Under the pieces are notes generated by a model that saw only the letters and a program-made list of their open reading frames with translations, was not told the DNA's origin and searched no databases. Below are positions 32,493 to 44,969 of a DNA stretch of 64,000 nt, piece by piece (the stretch's first letter is position 1; every line of letters starts with the position of its first letter). This DNA comes from Stenocarpella maydis (lineage: Eukaryota; Ascomycota; Sordariomycetes; Diaporthales; Diaporthaceae), in contig NQMI01000034.1 of assembly GCA_002270565.1 (NCBI GenBank), positions 79,853 to 143,852 of the forward strand. Reading direction: 5' to 3'. Both the position numbers and the translations under genes were made by a program.

Positions 32493-33680
32493 CTAATTCC
32501 TCAGCCTCGCCTGATAGGCCTTCCATGCCCTCACCCGGTATCTTTCTGCCTCTCCCTGAGGGTCTCCCGCCTTGATGATACCCCTTCCCACGATTACGAT
32601 ATCCGTTCCGCTTATGCCGATCAGCTTCGACGGCGTGTTGTACTGTTGGCCCATCCCGTCGCCCTGCATGCCTTCTCCGTTCTCCTCCTCGCCCTCTGGC
32701 GGCAGCTTGCAGCCTGGAGTCATGTGGATGAAGTTGTCCTCGGCCTCCGAGTTTAGGTTCTCCTGCGCCACGTATCCCATCACAAAGTCCTTGTGCTCCC
32801 TCGCCGCCTCGATGCATGCGTTTGTGTAGCGTGCGTCCATGAGATTGCCACTGCTGGACATTTGCGCGAGGAGTAGTAGGCCCCTCTCGAGCGGTGCCTC
32901 CTCAATGCCAGGGAAGACGATGTCGTCGACGTCGGACAGGCTCTTGGAAAGGCGTGGGGAGTCGGCCGGCTCGAAGGACTGTGTCACCGTGGTGATGCTG
33001 ACGATGCTGCCCTTTCGCCCATCGGCGTCTCTAGGCGGTGGGGGCGGTGCCATCATGTTGCCGTCCCTGGCCTCGAGGGTGGCGGAGGGCTTCCTCTGAC
33101 CGTTGCTGCCGAGGGCACCAGCGCTCTCGTCTTCGTCCTCGTCCATCTCGTCGGACTCACTCTCGAAACCGTCGCTCACGGGTGTCCCAACTGTGACGCT
33201 CGTGCGCACCTCGTAATTGATCCTTTCCCGCCATTTGGAAGCTGCCTCGGCCATTGCTCCCACCATCGGCTTGCCCGCCGAGATGTTCGCGTTGACGATG
33301 TGCGCCCAGTCAATGACCCTTGCGGTTCCACCCACAAACTGCATCTGCACCGTGCTGCCAATGTCGCAGTACTTGCGATCCTCGAAGATGAGAAAGCCAT
33401 GTTTTCTGGCCAGAGCCGCGAGGTACGCTCCCGTGCCCGTCTGGGGGTTGAAGTCCCAGCCCATGACAAGGTCATAGTGCGTTTTGAGAACGACAATCGA
33501 GGGCCCGACCTTGTCAGCCAGAGACAGGAGTTCCCGTGCGTTGTATACATCGGCAGACACGCACAAGTTCGACTGCTTGAGTTCCATTAAGCGGAGGAGG
33601 TAGTTTGTCAGCGGATGTGTCGCGCTCGCAGCCCTGTCGCCGTAGCTAGTCGTTAAACTGGGGTGCCTCGGTGCCGACAT
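32493..33680 (-). CDS. pyr-4: Orotidine-5'-phosphate decarboxylase
   Basis: The intronless frame gives 395 residues. It catalyses the last step of UMP synthesis in the cytosol. The substrate-binding segment [10 protein letters not shown] and the catalytic [10 protein letters not shown], with the Asp101-x-Lys103-x-x-Asp106 charge network, are intact, and the phosphate-binding C-terminal part with ITGTD-like [14 protein letters not shown] is also present. Between residues of about 170 and 265 there is an acidic, Ser/Pro-rich insertion ([14 protein letters not shown]) absent from the yeast enzyme but usual in filamentous ascomycetes. Start codon context and conserved N-terminus ([14 protein letters not shown]) fix the start. 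The gene is complete, so loss of function would confer uracil auxotrophy as in related fungi. Confidence 0.96.
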   Translation of the reverse strand: MSAPRHPSLTTSYGDRAASATHPLTNYLLRLMELKQSNLCVSADVYNARELLSLADKVGPSIVVLKTHYDLVMGWDFNPQTGTGAYLAALARKHGFLIFEDRKYCDIGSTVQMQFVGGTARVIDWAHIVNANISAGKPMVGAMAEAASKWRERINYEVRTSVTVGTPVSDGFESESDEMDEDEDESAGALGSNGQRKPSATLEARDGNMMAPPPPPRDADGRKGSIVSITTVTQSFEPADSPRLSKSLSDVDDIVFPGIEEAPLERGLLLLAQMSSSGNLMDARYTNACIEAAREHKDFVMGYVAQENLNSEAEDNFIHMTPGCKLPPEGEEENGEGMQGDGMGQQYNTPSKLIGISGTDIVIVGRGIIKAGDPQGEAERYRVRAWKAYQARLRN

Positions 33681-36600
33681 GGTGAATGCTGGCGGGGGGC
33701 GGGAGTCGCGCGGGAGGATGGTCTGCGGAAACTGAAGTCTTGCGGGATGGTATGGCTGGTCTGTGTCTGATCGAGGCTGCCGAGATGGGTGCTTAGGATG
33801 GACAATGCGACGATAGAGAGTAGAGATTTGAATATCTCACCAGCGCAGTCAGGTGCAAGGTTGAGCGTAGCTGATGGTCCCGTCAATTTCTGTTTGGCGT
33901 TGAGGGGAGCCGGCGCACTGGCAGGGGTAGTTGCTAGTATGGGTAGAATTGACTAGAGTGTCTGAGATTGAAGACTCGGTTCAAGTCTCACCGCACAGAC
34001 TGGTGTGATTTGCCAGCAAGTGCTGTTCCTTGACGGCCCGTTTCGCTGGTAAGAGCCAAAGGCAAGCTAGCGCGTTGTTTACTTCAATCCGAGCGGTACG
34101 AGTCGCAGAGTGCGGGAGACGTTGGGTCGAGGTGAGTAGGTTGAGGAGGGCGATGTTGGAGTTGTTCGGCCTCAACTTTGAGAAGCAGAGAGGCAGGCTC
34201 CGGGAAGCAGGCTGGCAGAGGGTGATACTGCTGACGTTTGTTCGTCAAAGAGATTGCTGTGCGGCAAAGACACCAACTGTGAGGGGTGGGGGCCAATTGG
34301 TCGATGATGCGTTGGACGTGTGCGGCGGGACTTGTCAGTGGTGTAAGATAGCAACACAGCTGTGCAGGTGGTGCAGGGTAGGATCTTCTGCGGGCTGGGG
34401 TGGTGGTAATAGTGCAGAGCAGTATGCAATGCTGCGCAGAGCAGGCAGTTAGTTGGTGGTTGCTGATGGGGAGAGGCAGGCTGGTGTTTTTGGTATATTC
34501 CACCAAGTATACGAGACAAGGTAGATAGATATGCAGGTGGTCCCCGAGTGACGTCGACAGCTGTGGGGGATGGCTGTTGTGTCACGGGTTGGCAGGCCAA
34601 GCCGAGAGGTGATATAGACCAGAAGAGGCAGAGGAGGGAGGGGTGGTGTACGTGGGAAGGATGCTTAGGAAGGGAGAGTGTTTGTTTGTAGGTTGGCTTG
34701 GCCTGGTTAAGGATAGATGGCCAGGACTGGGTCAAGAAGGCAGGTCGAGACGAAGGGAGGCTAGGTAAGGCAAGAGGCGCAGAGAGGGAGCAGACAGGAG
34801 CAGAGGGAAGGGGAGAAAAGGCAGGAAAGAATTTATCGGCCGCTGCAGTCTTGCCGCCTGTCTATCCAGCCTGTGTATTTCTTCTGGGTAAATTCTTTTA
34901 TTTTTATTCTTTATTTTTGTTTATTTTTGTTTGGTTTCGAATTTTTTTTTTCGTTTTCCCCTGCTCCCCTCCCCCCTTCTCCGTCTTCCTTCTTACATAG
35001 TATTATTCTGTTGACCCGCAGCTCCAGTCTCGTCCGTGTTATATGTCCCAGGACTAATTACCAGGAAGTCCAGGTCTGACAAGGGCAAGCAGAGGCCTGT
35101 CTGCGGGCTGATGAGGCGGGGTGGGCGGTGTCGAAGCTGCACCAGGGTTCCCAGGGCTGGAAGGCCCGCCGCAAAAGGCACAGTTAGGGCCTGTGCTCGC
35201 TCACAGGGGCTGAGGGGGTGGGCAGCTCCAAAGGCCCAGACTCCGGATTCTCTCGCTCAGGGCACAGGGCACAAGCTGGCAGGTCCCCTGCCCCCCCCCT
35301 TGCGTGCAGGCTAGCAGGCTGGCCGGCAGGCCGGCAGGAGGGTGGGCCATGGCCCTGGATCTACCACGCAGCAAAGCACAGCTGCTGCGACAAACGGCAG
35401 GGCGCACGTCCACAGCCTGAGCCTGGGCTCACAGTGCTGCTACCGCGGGCACGAAGGAGCTGTGACGTCTGGCTTGACTAAGGCAAGCAGCCTCAGACCC
35501 CAAAATAGAGTTAGTTCACCCTCCGCCCATCAGACCATCCCATCAGATATGACTGACCACCCCCTCGAGCCCTGATGGCACTCGTCATTTCTTCTACCCT
35601 TTTCAGGCCAGTTGGCTTTGCAATTGACCGATAGCCACCTGCTGCCGCCCGCTGTCACCAATGCTGCACCGTCACCTTGACCTGTCTCACACTCGCATGG
35701 CAGGTAGTGCTATCCACGGCCTGCTGATGGGAACAGAGCCTACGCCCGAGATGAGCTCCAGTCCAACCCATAAAGGTCATCTCTCATCTCTCCTCTCGCC
35801 CCACGTCCCGCCTCCAAACCACCAACAGGCCTTGCTCACCAATACCGGCCTCATTCTGAGGCTCCTACGACTGCCACATGACGTAGGCGAGTCCGGCTCT
35901 CGCCCGTCATGCTATTTTAATGCCGTGCAATGCCAAAGGGCACGACACGCGCAGGGGCTGATACAGGGTCGCAAGGTGAGCTCACTGGCAAGCTGCAACA
36001 TGCGGGCGAGTCAAGAGCTCGACTAGCCCTGCCCACGGCTATGCACACTATACTCTGCTGGCGCATACACAGTCTACATATGTAGTAGAGTACTTTGTAG
36101 TAGAAGTGCATATGCCATGTGGTAGGTATGGAAACGGTCAAGACCAGCCTCGCACGTCTTCTGTCCCGGAGATTGCGGGACAACTGGACGGGGCTGAAGG
36201 GGTCTGATGCCGCCCACTTGCTCTTGTCGGTACTCCCGGCCACACGGGCATCCCTACTGTAGGGTTTGCCGAGAGTTTATCTCTGGTGATCCCATCCACT
36301 TCACCGGAGCTGCCGGTGACATGGATAATTCCCATGGTGCAGCATTCTTGACATATACTACTAACACAACTGGGCTGGGGCGACCAACGAACCCCTTATT
36401 TGTCATGCAGCCCCATCCAACCCGTTTGATATTATAACAAATACTTCACAGACGGGCACCGCCCAACAGGCAACGTCCAAGACCCAACGTCCAACCGACA
36501 GCAACACAAGAAACAAGGCGGGCAGTTGAAATGCCTGCTCTCCCCGTGCGAGATCACGCGTCCCAATTGACACAGAAGGTTTCCCCTTACCATGTACACA

Positions 36601-37535
36601 CCCGACCGAGACCCTCGTATCTGCATCGAGAAGCATATCCTCAAGCATACCCCCCCCCCCAAGGACGCCAGATGTCGTCACGGAACTCCTTGCTGGAGAT
36701 GATGGGTGCTTTGGAACGTGCTTCACCGGAGCAGTATTGCTTGGTGGGCAGGTCTAGCATGCGGATATGGATATAGTCTCCCTACTGTGGGCAGGGCGGC
36801 AGGCAGGTCCGGCTCATGCGGCCGGAATGCGGCCTGCTGGCGGGTTGCCTTGAGCTTCGATCTCCCTGGCGCCTCTGAAATCTTGATGCCGTGTCAAGCT
36901 CGACGCAGAGAGAGGCTGCCCTGGGGATCCCACTTACTCTCATGACTACCAAAAGCTGGCAGGTGAGGCGGCCGCGCTAGGAACGGCCGGAAGACGATCC
37001 CTGCCCAGGCTGCCAGTTTGCTTGAGAGAAGCCTTATCGCTCGGGCTTATCGAATCCCCCATCAGAAGCTGTGCAGTTCGGGCACTTCTTGAAGCTTCCT
37101 ATTCCTAATAAGTCACCTCGGCCTGGCGACGCTTACATTTGGATTCGCGTCTGCCCATCTCGCTTGCAAACCCGTATTCTCTTGTCCCCTTCCCTTTCGC
37201 CATTAGTACGGCCGTGTGAACACCAACAGAGTAATCTGCAGAGCATACAGAAGCTCACCCTGCCACTGCACGTGAAAAGAGAGCTCCCCACCTGCTGCTT
37301 CCCACGCCACTCCCACGCCACGTAGAGCCAACGAGCCAGCTCCACACGTCTCTTCTTCCAACCGGTCTTGATATCCACTGGAGTCTTTCACGGCCGGCCT
37401 GCTCGGGACATACGAGAGACACCCATCCAAGCACATCAAAACCTCGGCAACCCACGATCGACACCAAGACACCGTTGTCTTTCGTGTTCAGCCCCGTTCC
37501 AACATCCCACCTGCGATTCATTGATCCACATTGCC
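33681..37535. other. Long intergenic region between divergent pyr-4 and PIS1
   Basis: Nearly 3.9 kb without a supported gene. The half near pyr-4 is purine-rich on the plus strand and could be a long promoter and leader. A T-rich stretch lies at about 34895-34960, and palindromic GCCGGC/AGGCTGGCCGGCAGGCCGG sequence at about 35310-35340. Several frames of 100-187 codons occur on both strands and have no motif or plausible splice partners. Confidence 0.45.
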
Positions 37536-38685
37536 ATGTCTGGAGCTAGGACCCGACGACAGGCAGCGCTGGCCGCCGCGGCTGACGAGACTCGTATCAA
37601 AACGAAGCCCGAACCCCCACCACAAGCACAGCCCGTTGTTGCCAATAGCAATGGCTCAGCCCGTGCCTCAGCTGGCGGTGTCGCTCAACCTGCCCGGTCC
37701 CAGGAGAACATCTTCTTCTTCATACCCAATCTGATCGGTACGCAATGTCTCCGCTCCTCAAGACCGCCCTGCGGCCCCCACCATGGTCCGCAGCACGACG
37801 CCTCAAGCTGGTCACCAGCACGCGCAGCAAGCTGACAGCTCTCCCCGAAAGGCTACGTCCGAATCGTCCTCGCCATTTCGTCCCTCTACTACATGCCGCT
37901 CCACCCCCGGACCTGCTCGCTCCTTTACAGCATCTCCTGCCTCCTCGATGCCCTCGATGGATATGCGGCGCGGTACTACGAGCAGAGCACGCGCTTTGGC
38001 GCCGTCCTTGACATGGTGACGGACCGATGCACGACCTCGTGCCTGCTGGTGTTTCTCTCGTCCGCCTTCCCCCGGTGGGCCATCATCTTTCAGAGCTTGA
38101 TCTCGCTCGACTTTGCCAGCCACTACATGCACATGTACACGACCCTCGTCATGGCTGGCTCCAACACGAGCCACAAGTCAGTGGACAAGAGCAGGAGCTG
38201 GCTTCTGAACCTCTACTATACAAACAGGGTACGCTCCGCCACCTCCAAAAACAAGTACCTGTTGGAGATGCTCCGAAACCGGACTGACAAGGGATCTCTA
38301 GGTGGTCCTGTTTGTTGCGTGTGCCCTGAATGAGCTATTCTTCATTGCCCTGTACTTGTTGTCGTTTTCCTCGCCCACCCTCTCGCCCGCACTCCTGTCT
38401 TCCCCCGTCGCGGATAACCTCCAGGCGGGAGCCCAGGTCAACAGTTCGGTGCTGGAGAAGGTCTTCACCAGCCCCTACAGCGCCGCAGCCCTCGAGCTTG
38501 CCCGCGCCAACAAGATGGACAGCACGGTGCCCTGGATCCTCGCCGGTATCAGCTTTCCCGTCATGGCCTACAAGCAAATCATGAACGTCATCCAGCTGGT
38601 CAAGGCTAGCAAGTGGCTAGCTGAGGGGGACGTTGCCATGAGGCAAGAACAGGGCCTACCCAGGAAGAAGGGAAAGACCGCCTGA
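37536..38685 (+). CDS. PIS1: CDP-diacylglycerol--inositol 3-phosphatidyltransferase
   Basis: Exons 37536-37737, 37852-38228 and 38302-38685 give 320 residues. The first intron (114 nt, phase 1) restores NLIGYVRIVLA and the second (73 nt, phase 0) restores YTNRVVLFV. The CDP-alcohol phosphatidyltransferase signature D103-G-x2-A107-R108-x8-G117-x3-D121-x3-D125 is perfect. At least five hydrophobic segments follow; the N-terminal 60 residues are a polar, Ala/Pro-rich cytosolic extension. The enzyme makes phosphatidylinositol from CDP-diacylglycerol and myo-inositol in the ER membrane and is essential in yeast. Confidence 0.96.
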
Positions 38686-40179
38686 GTGCATCACCTGCTA
38701 GGTGCAGGTCAGGCCACCAGACAAGATGCCAGCTCGGCTGCGCTAGCCAGAGCAAGCTCACACATGGATATTTTATCTCCATTCCTCTAGAAGAGTGGGA
38801 TTCAGCGTTAAAAAGGGGGCTCATTGGCGAAAACACATTCCACGGGTGGAGTGACTGATTCGGAGGAGGAGGAGTTGCGTTTGGTGGCCTTTTCGTGGAG
38901 TGGAGGTAAGAACATGACTTTGAGGGACCAAGGTTCGTCGGACTGGGTGAATCAGGGTGAAGGCGGGGCGGCCAGAAAGGCCCCCCTGAAGCGTCATGCT
39001 GCTAGAAGTCTGGTGGGTCATGCTTCACAGTGTTGTTATTTGCTCTGTACAAAACGGGTCAGGAGTATTCCGGGGAGGACGGTCAGGTTGAACTGTGCCG
39101 CAAGGAGATTTGCAGCACAGCAAAGGAGTTTGGGCAGGATCGACGGCTACTTTAGAGAACCGAGGCCAGTCGTTCCGGTTATCTTTTGGGCGAGGGCTTG
39201 TGGGCTGGATCAAGTGATGTTTCAATGGCCTCGCAGCCACTTTTTCCTTGGATGGCATTCCGCACTGCGCTCTGTCGGGGTTTGCTGATGACTCGGCTCC
39301 TAGTGCTATTTATTCCCGGGGCTGGGCCAGGATTTGCGCTGCATGAGCAAATGTCGGGTTGCAAAGAGCAGCAAGATAATTCAAGCGTGGTTCTGATATA
39401 CGTTGTTGTGTCATTTCGTGGCGTTGTTTGTTTTGGGGGAAAGTGGCCCACCTTGGGCCTCAGCCAGATTGCTCTCAGGCAAAGCAAAGCGGGAAAACTC
39501 GAGTCGAGTACGGCGCAGGCCAGTGTGCCCCCCAATGCTCGATCATCGACCGTCGGCCTCCGCAGCGCAGCCGCGCCTTTGATCCCGGTGATAGCCCTGG
39601 GCATCGTCATCTCAGCGTCGCCTGGAGGTTTGTAAGACGCGCTCCCGGCTGCTTGGTATTGTCCGCCTCGCTCTTGATATTGTGCCTCCCGCAACAACGC
39701 AGTCACGTCCACTGTGCCCAACACCCAGGCCCGAAAACAACAAACAAGGACGCCGGTCTCCAAACGGCCTCATTGACACCCTGCCGCCGGGATAACAAGG
39801 TGTTCTAAAGAGACCCGGAATGCTCAGGCGCCTTGCGACGACCCGCGGGGCCAAGTAGCTGGGGTATGTACAGAACAGCAAAAGGAAGGGATCACATGCG
39901 TGTAAAGATAGGAACAGGCGGACAAGGCGCTCGCTCGCCTTGGACGTTCGGATTCCATGAGTGCTCTTTGAGCGAAAGCCGCAGAAAGATGCCTGGTTAG
40001 TATATATGGGTGCGAGCGGCACCTCTCGCCCAAGAGGGCTGGTGATCCGTCTTGAGCTGCTCTACACGCCAATTACCGCGCAAGTATATATATTTCGCAG
40101 AAGACAGCGCTCAATATACTCAACACCACCTCGTAACCACAAGACGCACACACCAACAGGCACAACGCCGACGCCAACA
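38686..40179. other. Intergenic, includes promoter of the secreted protein gene
   Basis: About 1.5 kb. A 149-codon frame at 39186-39635 has no support. The last 150 bp contain a strong TATA-like element and are taken as the promoter of the small secreted protein. Confidence 0.5.
40085..40095 (+). promoter_or_regulatory. TATA-box-like element of the secreted protein gene
   Basis: TATATATATTT lies about 85-95 nt upstream of the start codon at 40180, a usual position for a strongly regulated fungal gene with a short leader. A second TATATAT lies near 39999. Confidence 0.5.
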
Positions 40180-40858
40180 ATGGTCTGCTACGCATCCCTC
40201 GCCGCCTGCCTCCTGGGCAGCGCCGCTGCCAGCCTCGTCCCGAGCGAGGTGACCTTGGATCAGCGCTCCGACAAGCAGGTCTCCGACGATGGGCGCATGC
40301 ACTGCGGCCTCTTTGGATCCGCAAACAAGGCCAGGGTCTCGAATTTTATCACGGAATTGAGGTCTGGAAGGCTCAAGAACAAACAGTATGATATTGAGGC
40401 CGCCCAGTGCCGGAGGATACATTGCTGGGACACATCTGCCATCTACGTCTGTAATGTATGTATATGCCGCGCCTTCCTCTCCTCCCGTGTAAGCCAGGCC
40501 AGGGAAAAAAAAGAGCGGACAAGGACGCGAGAGAGGCTAACGGCAAACGCAAACCTGGCAGGACAGCCAACACCGCCTGATGCTCAAGGCGGAGTGGATC
40601 CTTGACAGCGTCAAGTGCATCTTCGAGAACTGCTGCAAGGACGACTATTCCGGCCTCAAGTTCAATGACGGCATCTCCGGGCAGAGGTTCTACAGCCTGC
40701 TGGGCTCCGACTTCAACATCGCCGTCGCGTACGGCAACTGCAACGACCCGCCCGAGATTAAGCCCAGCAACGCCGGCGGGTTCAAGAAGGACGGCGGGAG
40801 CATAAACGGGAACTGCATGGGCGGAGTCAGAAATCCGAGTTATGTCGAGTGTAGGTGA
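40180..40858 (+). CDS. Small secreted cysteine-rich protein
   Basis: Exons 40180-40455 and 40562-40858, joined by a 106-nt phase-0 intron (GTATGT donor, CTGGCAG acceptor), give 190 residues. A clear signal peptide (MVCYASLAACLLGSAAASL) precedes a mature chain of about 170 residues with 10 cysteines, compatible with five disulphides, including an adjacent pair in ENCCKDD. There is no membrane segment and no catalytic motif that I recognise. Two GNC motifs (AYGNCNDP and NGNCMGG) near the end look like a small internal repeat. Size, secretion signal and cysteine content fit an apoplastic effector or a surface protein, but that is inference. Lone position between long non-coding stretches and a TATA promoter suggest regulated expression. 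Confidence 0.8.
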
Positions 40859-41416
40859 GAGAACGGGAGGGGGGGTGTTATCGCCTCCCTGGTCTGTTGT
40901 CTTGGGCCTTACCTCTGTTTGTTCTTGCTCCCTTCTTCTTTGCCGCATGCTTTGTAGCATGTGGGTGAAATAGGCTTGGTTTCTAGCCCGTGGATTTCTT
41001 TGACTTCAATCTTTACTCCCTTTTCTTTCGTCGTGTTGCGGGAGTGGATCAGGTTGGGCGTCGACGGGCTCGTGAGGGTAGGTAGGGTAGTCGCACCTAT
41101 GGATGTCATCCAGGACCACATTTCCGCCCAGGGGAAATAAACTGTATAGTCCCGACCTGAAGCCTGAGGTACGTAACCTCGCTACATCGCCTCGCACGAC
41201 ACAGGGAGCTATGTTGGTGTTCTGGGCCAACGCCGGTGTCATCATAAGCCGATCTGTCAAGGGTTACGCAACAACACTACTAATATTAAATCCTATCTGC
41301 CATATTCTTTTATAGTGAACCTGTAATGCTACCCAACCGCAGCGCAAAACCCTCACCATGATCAAAGACTGTGAATTCAAAAAAGGCCCGATCAAGCCCA
41401 GCACCCCCTTGACATT
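40859..41416. other. Intergenic between convergent genes
   Basis: About 560 bp with two 3' UTRs. Nothing else seen. Confidence 0.55.
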
Positions 41417-43535
41417 TCAGCTCTTCCCAGCCCCAGTGCCGCCGCCACCAGACACGGCAGTAACCTCCTCAAGCCGGGTGCCACTCCCGCCTGCGGCACC
41501 ACCGCGCCCAGCACCCTGCTGGGACACACCAGGTGCGCCGCCCGCAGCATTTGGGGACGACGCCGCCGCCGCAGGATCACCCGAGAGGCCGTACCACGCC
41601 ACGGCGGCGACGCCCACGAAGCCGCTGACGCAGCTGAACACCAGGGCCACGATGCCCCTGGCGGTGAACCCGTCCGGCAGCCGAGCGGGCGGCGACGGCT
41701 CGCCGCTGAGGTCCAGGAGGTTGGCCGTGTTGCCGGCGGCGTTGCCGACCGTGGGCATCGGGGGCTCAGCCGCAGCGCAGGCGTCGTAGTGGCCCTGGGG
41801 GACTGTCAGGCTCCGCTGCAGGTCGAGGGGCGCCTCTACCATGGTGGCGATGAGCCCGGACTCGACGTGCCACTCGATGTGGCAGTGGAACAGCCAGACG
41901 CCCGGGTTGTCGGCGCGGAAGCGCAGCACGATGTTGCCCTGGGGGGGCAGCACGAAGGTGTCCCTGCGCATGGGGACGGGCGAGAAGTCGGCCTCGGTGG
42001 CGTTGGAGTCAGCAAAGGGGCCCGCGTCCTCTGGGGACCGCCATACCGCCTGGAATGCGTGCCCGTGCAGGTGGAAGGGGTGCTTTCCCGTGTCGGCGTT
42101 GTCCACCACCAGCTGGACCACCTCGCCCTTCTGCAGGACGAAGCTGTGCGTGTGGCTGCCGTAGACCAGGGCGTTGGTGGCCATCTTGCCCGCCGAGAGC
42201 GCCGTGTACAATGTTGGGACCTTGGGGGCCTTGTATGTTATGTTGTTGAAGAATGCGCTGGGATCCCCGTCAGTCTTGGAAGCTGAAGACCGAGTCGGGC
42301 AGACTTACTAGTTTGCACCGTCTCCGAGGTTGTCCATGATGACTTCCAACTCGATCTGATGGCTTGGGGCATCAAGGATCGTCTGGTTATCAAAAGGCAC
42401 GAGAGTGTAGTCATCGAACTCGTTAAACTCATCCACCAACGCTGGCTCGGGCATTGGCTTGGAACTATCATACGTCAACCACCCAGTGACATTCCAGTTC
42501 AAGTCATCGGGCAGGCTGTCAAAGAGGTCCTAAGAGGGAAGCGTTAGCTCCGTACCGGATGGACAAGAGCAGGAGTTTTTTTTTTGGGGGGGGGGGTGTT
42601 GGGGCAACAGACTCACGGTATCCATGCTTGCTACGAATGGGAAATTCGCGCTGGTGTCGTTTCTCGTCGTCAGCAGAAAACTGCACCTCTGGGCCGCTGA
42701 GAGATATATCCTGTCGGCCACCGCAGGCTGCGTGTAGACGCCGTCGACCTCCACGATGGTCATGTTATGGCCCTCAAACCAGACGTATTGGCCAGCAAAG
42801 GCCCCGATGTTGACCATGCGGAACAGATAGGTCTTGCCCGGCTCGACGGAGACGGTAAGATTCTGCGTCTCGTTGAAGAGGGCGTTCTTGGGGACCGGCT
42901 CTGCGCCTGTGGGGTTGCCCTTGCTCATGAATCCCTCAATGAGCCCGGGCATCTCTTGGTGGTACCAGTCGGAGACGGTCAGAACGAGTTCCTCGTCGTA
43001 CTGCCCGTTGAACGGGGAGTCCGGGTCGTGGATGATCAGAGGCCCGCGAAGGCCGTCTGGGTACTGGCCTCTCACATGGGAGTGGTACCAATACGTGCCG
43101 GGCTGGGTAATTGTGAAGTTGTAGGTGAACCTAGAGCCCGGTTGGATTGGGCATTGTGTCACACCCACAGGGCCGTCCATGTGTGTTGTACCGTTCCTGT
43201 GAGAGGGCTCGTGGTCAGTACAGCATCCCGCAGCATCCCGGGGGCCCGAGGGCGTGGGATCTGTCCTACATATAAAGGCCATGGAAATGCAGCGATGTGG
43301 ACTGGTTTCCCAGCGAGTTTAGGACGTTGACGACAACCTGATCACCAACATTTGCCGTGATCTGTGGGAGCGGCCATTGTCCGTTGATGCCAATCGTTGG
43401 CCGGTCAAAGGCGCCATCCGGGTTGGCCGTGACCCAGCCGACCTCAAAGTCGTATGTAATGGTGGCTGAGTGTACTACAGCACAGAGGGAGGAGAGCGCC
43501 AGAAAGATCAAAGGTGAGGCAATTGAGACAGCCAT
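41417..43535 (-). CDS. FET3: Fet3-type multicopper ferroxidase
   Basis: Four exons (43535-43270, 43196-42617, 42529-42309, 42257-41417) give 635 residues. A signal peptide precedes three cupredoxin domains. The copper motifs are all present: SLHFHGLYM (its end restored by splicing), [20 protein letters not shown] and [14 protein letters not shown]. The C-terminus has one membrane segment ([20 protein letters not shown]) and a Gly/Ala-rich cytosolic tail, as in plasma-membrane ferroxidases and unlike secreted laccases. It oxidises Fe(II) to Fe(III) for the FTR1 permease encoded next to it in the opposite direction. The 87-nt second intron contains a T9G10 run, which may be a sequencing weak point. 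Confidence 0.94.
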
Positions 43536-44278
43536 GTTGCTGGCCGATACAGATGCGAAGGCCTTAGAGCAATCCAGGTGCCGGACACGACAGCACACAT
43601 CAGGAGAGGAATAGATTGACTCGACGTGAGGCAGGCTGTACACAGAAGAAGTGTAAGCGACGGGGAAATAAACGACGGGCAGGCGAGGCACCGGCCACGC
43701 AGCAGGAGGCCGAGGGTCTCGGGTGGGACTTCAGGGGGGCGAGTGGTGGCTTGCAGACCAGGCGTGACGAGCTGAGATCATCTTATCAATCGGAACCAGA
43801 AACATGCAGCAGGGTCGAGCCATGGTGTGATGGCCTGGCCCAAGATGGCCGTAAGGTTATTACACTAGCCTCTCGGCCGGCCAAAAGAAGAAGCTGCAGG
43901 AGAAGGAAGGTTTAAGCGTGTGGGGGGCGGCCCAATGTGACGGTGGCCCACCGGTGGGGGGTCGACCGGGCAGAGATTGTTGCATCGAGAGCGAAGCTTG
44001 TCGCCGGTGGCATGAGCTTGTTCGACTGCACCAGCCACCTTGGGTGGGTGGCTTCTCTTGTCCCTCTGCCCTCTGCCCTCTGCCCGGTGGCGTCTGGCCT
44101 GGCCTGGCCTGTGGCCCTGAGGTGGGGCTGGCGGCAGTGTTGATATATCCGTCTTATGTGTATGTACGAGCACCTGGGCAGTCATGTCGAGGCCGTGATT
44201 GAGGCGGTGAGGTGGGCAGCTATGCAATTTCGAAGGCCGGCTGGTTGGGTTGCAGCCCCAGGGAGTGTTCCAGGAACA

Positions 44279-44288
44279 GATCAGATAA
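44279..44288 (+). promoter_or_regulatory. Iron-GATA site 1 (GATCAGATAA)
   Basis: Perfect match to ATCWGATAA, the site bound by SRE/SreA/Sre1-type GATA repressors of siderophore and iron-uptake genes. Confidence 0.7.
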
Positions 44289-44316
44289 GATTTTGCAGGG
44301 GGGCGTCTCCAAATCG

Positions 44317-44326
44317 GATCAGATAA
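44317..44326 (+). promoter_or_regulatory. Iron-GATA site 2 (GATCAGATAA)
   Basis: Second perfect copy with the same strand and the same 10 bases as site 1, 38 bp away (start to start). Confidence 0.7.
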
Positions 44327-44682
44327 GGCAGGCGGGAGGACCCTGCTCCTCTCGCACGGAACCGCAGACAAGGCCTCGGAGCTACCTAGTGTGGTGCGCA
44401 AGGCTAACGGCGCAGAGTTTTATCATCACTATCCTGTTACTATATTAGCCGGCCCCTCTGCGTCGGGTCTGGCATCTCGCGATTTGCTGTGTATACCCAC
44501 CACCATCCAGCCCGGTACGGAGTCATCTTCTAATTTGATGCTACTTTCAATGACTCCCTCTCTCTCCCGCAGTGGATTGATTGATGCTTCGAGTCCCACC
44601 TGATGTTGGTTTACACTATGTAGACCCCGACCCGCAGATTAAGCTTTTGACCGACTACACTAGTGCAGCAAGGTGCTTAGTG

Positions 44683-44732
44683 TACACTAGTGTAGTGTGC
44701 TGTAGTGTACACTACTACACTACACTAGTGTA
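44683..44732. repeat. Nested palindrome, potential cruciform
   Basis: Arms of 16 nt at 44683-44698 and 44717-44732 are perfect reverse complements. The spacer itself holds the perfect 14-nt palindrome GTAGTGTACACTAC (44702-44715). A 12-nt palindrome TAGTGTACACTA lies at 44678-44689, and arm 2 contains TACACTAGTGTA. It lies about 400 bp upstream of FTR1. Confidence 0.9.
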
Positions 44733-44969
44733 TGTGGTGGGGAGCAGGGGTGCAGGCGGCGCCCCCCCCATGCCCTGATGTCCTCTTTACACGCCGCACT
44801 ACTTTGCGTCCCTCCTCACAACCACCAAAGGCACGAGTCCACACCGAGAGCGAGCTCTCCCACCCTCCATGTCACAGGCCTGCACGGGCTCATACCCACC
44901 CTTGACGGCTCGGCTGGCATGCATCTGCTCACTTTGTTGGGTCCGAGGCCCTGGGCGCTCACATAATGA

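Noticed and set aside
34172..34735. 187-codon minus-strand frame upstream of pyr-4
   Set aside because: Low-complexity His/Ser/Pro/Thr content typical of translated promoter DNA, no motif.
39186..39763. 149-codon plus and 194-codon minus frames between PIS1 and the secreted protein
   Set aside because: They overlap each other, have no motif and no splice partners.
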